From a bacterium (lineage in GTDB: Bacteria; Spirochaetota; Spirochaetia; JABEVK01), in the NCBI GenBank assembly GCA_021782055.1, contig JAJXVP010000214.1, positions 1 to 5,092 on the forward strand: DNA of 5,092 nt, given 5' to 3'. Both the position numbers and the translations under genes were made by a program. The notes beneath the pieces were generated by a model that saw nothing but the letters and a program-made list of their open reading frames with translations, had not been told where the DNA came from and searched no databases. Below, piece by piece: positions 5,092 to 5,092 of this stretch. Position 1 is the stretch's first letter. Each line of letters starts with the position of its first letter.

Positions 5092-5092
5092 T

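Noticed and set aside
1..5092. CRISPR arrays, insertion sequences, tRNA genes, phage or defence genes
   Set aside because: I found no regularly spaced repeats, transposase motifs, tRNA-like cloverleaf segments or defence domains. All long stretches are explained by the listed genes.

Overview
The window looks like an ordinary stretch of bacterial chromosome. It is dense, moderately GC-rich and has six complete genes plus one gene cut by the left edge. There is no rRNA, tRNA, CRISPR array or recognisable mobile element. The taxon cannot be fixed from the sequence. Two weak hints point to the Spirochaetota: the coiled-coil protein at 315-899 resembles, from memory, a family I associate with Treponema and its relatives, and the lipoprotein signal of the hydrolase has the relaxed lipobox typical of that phylum.

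Layout from left to right. Positions 1-318 (+) hold the C-terminal half of GTP cyclohydrolase I (folE). It meets, stop codon on stop codon, a convergent minus-strand run of five genes. Read in the direction of transcription these are: a predicted lipoprotein alpha/beta hydrolase (3999-2965), a small exported protein of unknown function (2968-2573), a DUF475/TerC-superfamily membrane protein (2565-1531), 5-formyltetrahydrofolate cyclo-ligase (1534-956), and a coiled-coil cytoplasmic protein (899-315). The first four are packed like one operon, with two 4-bp ATGA overlaps and one 7-bp gap. The fifth follows a 56-bp gap that may carry its own promoter or a weak terminator. Divergent from the run, on the plus strand, is a complete ornithine carbamoyltransferase gene (argF, 4096-5043), followed by a GC-rich hairpin and an AT-rich palindrome at the right edge.

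The most informative non-coding stretch is the 96-bp divergent region 4000-4095. It contains two TTGCATAAA repeats exactly 21 bp apart that fit the spacing and core of a tandem ARG box (ArgR/AhrC operator). It also has a strong Shine-Dalgarno for argF and, on the other strand, an extended -10 element so close to the hydrolase start that its transcript may be leaderless.

Functionally the window mixes folate metabolism (folE, cyclo-ligase), arginine biosynthesis or catabolism (argF) and a probable cell-envelope group (lipoprotein hydrolase, small exported protein, TerC-like membrane protein). I see no clear new defence or mobile system. The best candidate for something undescribed is the translationally coupled pair of envelope proteins.
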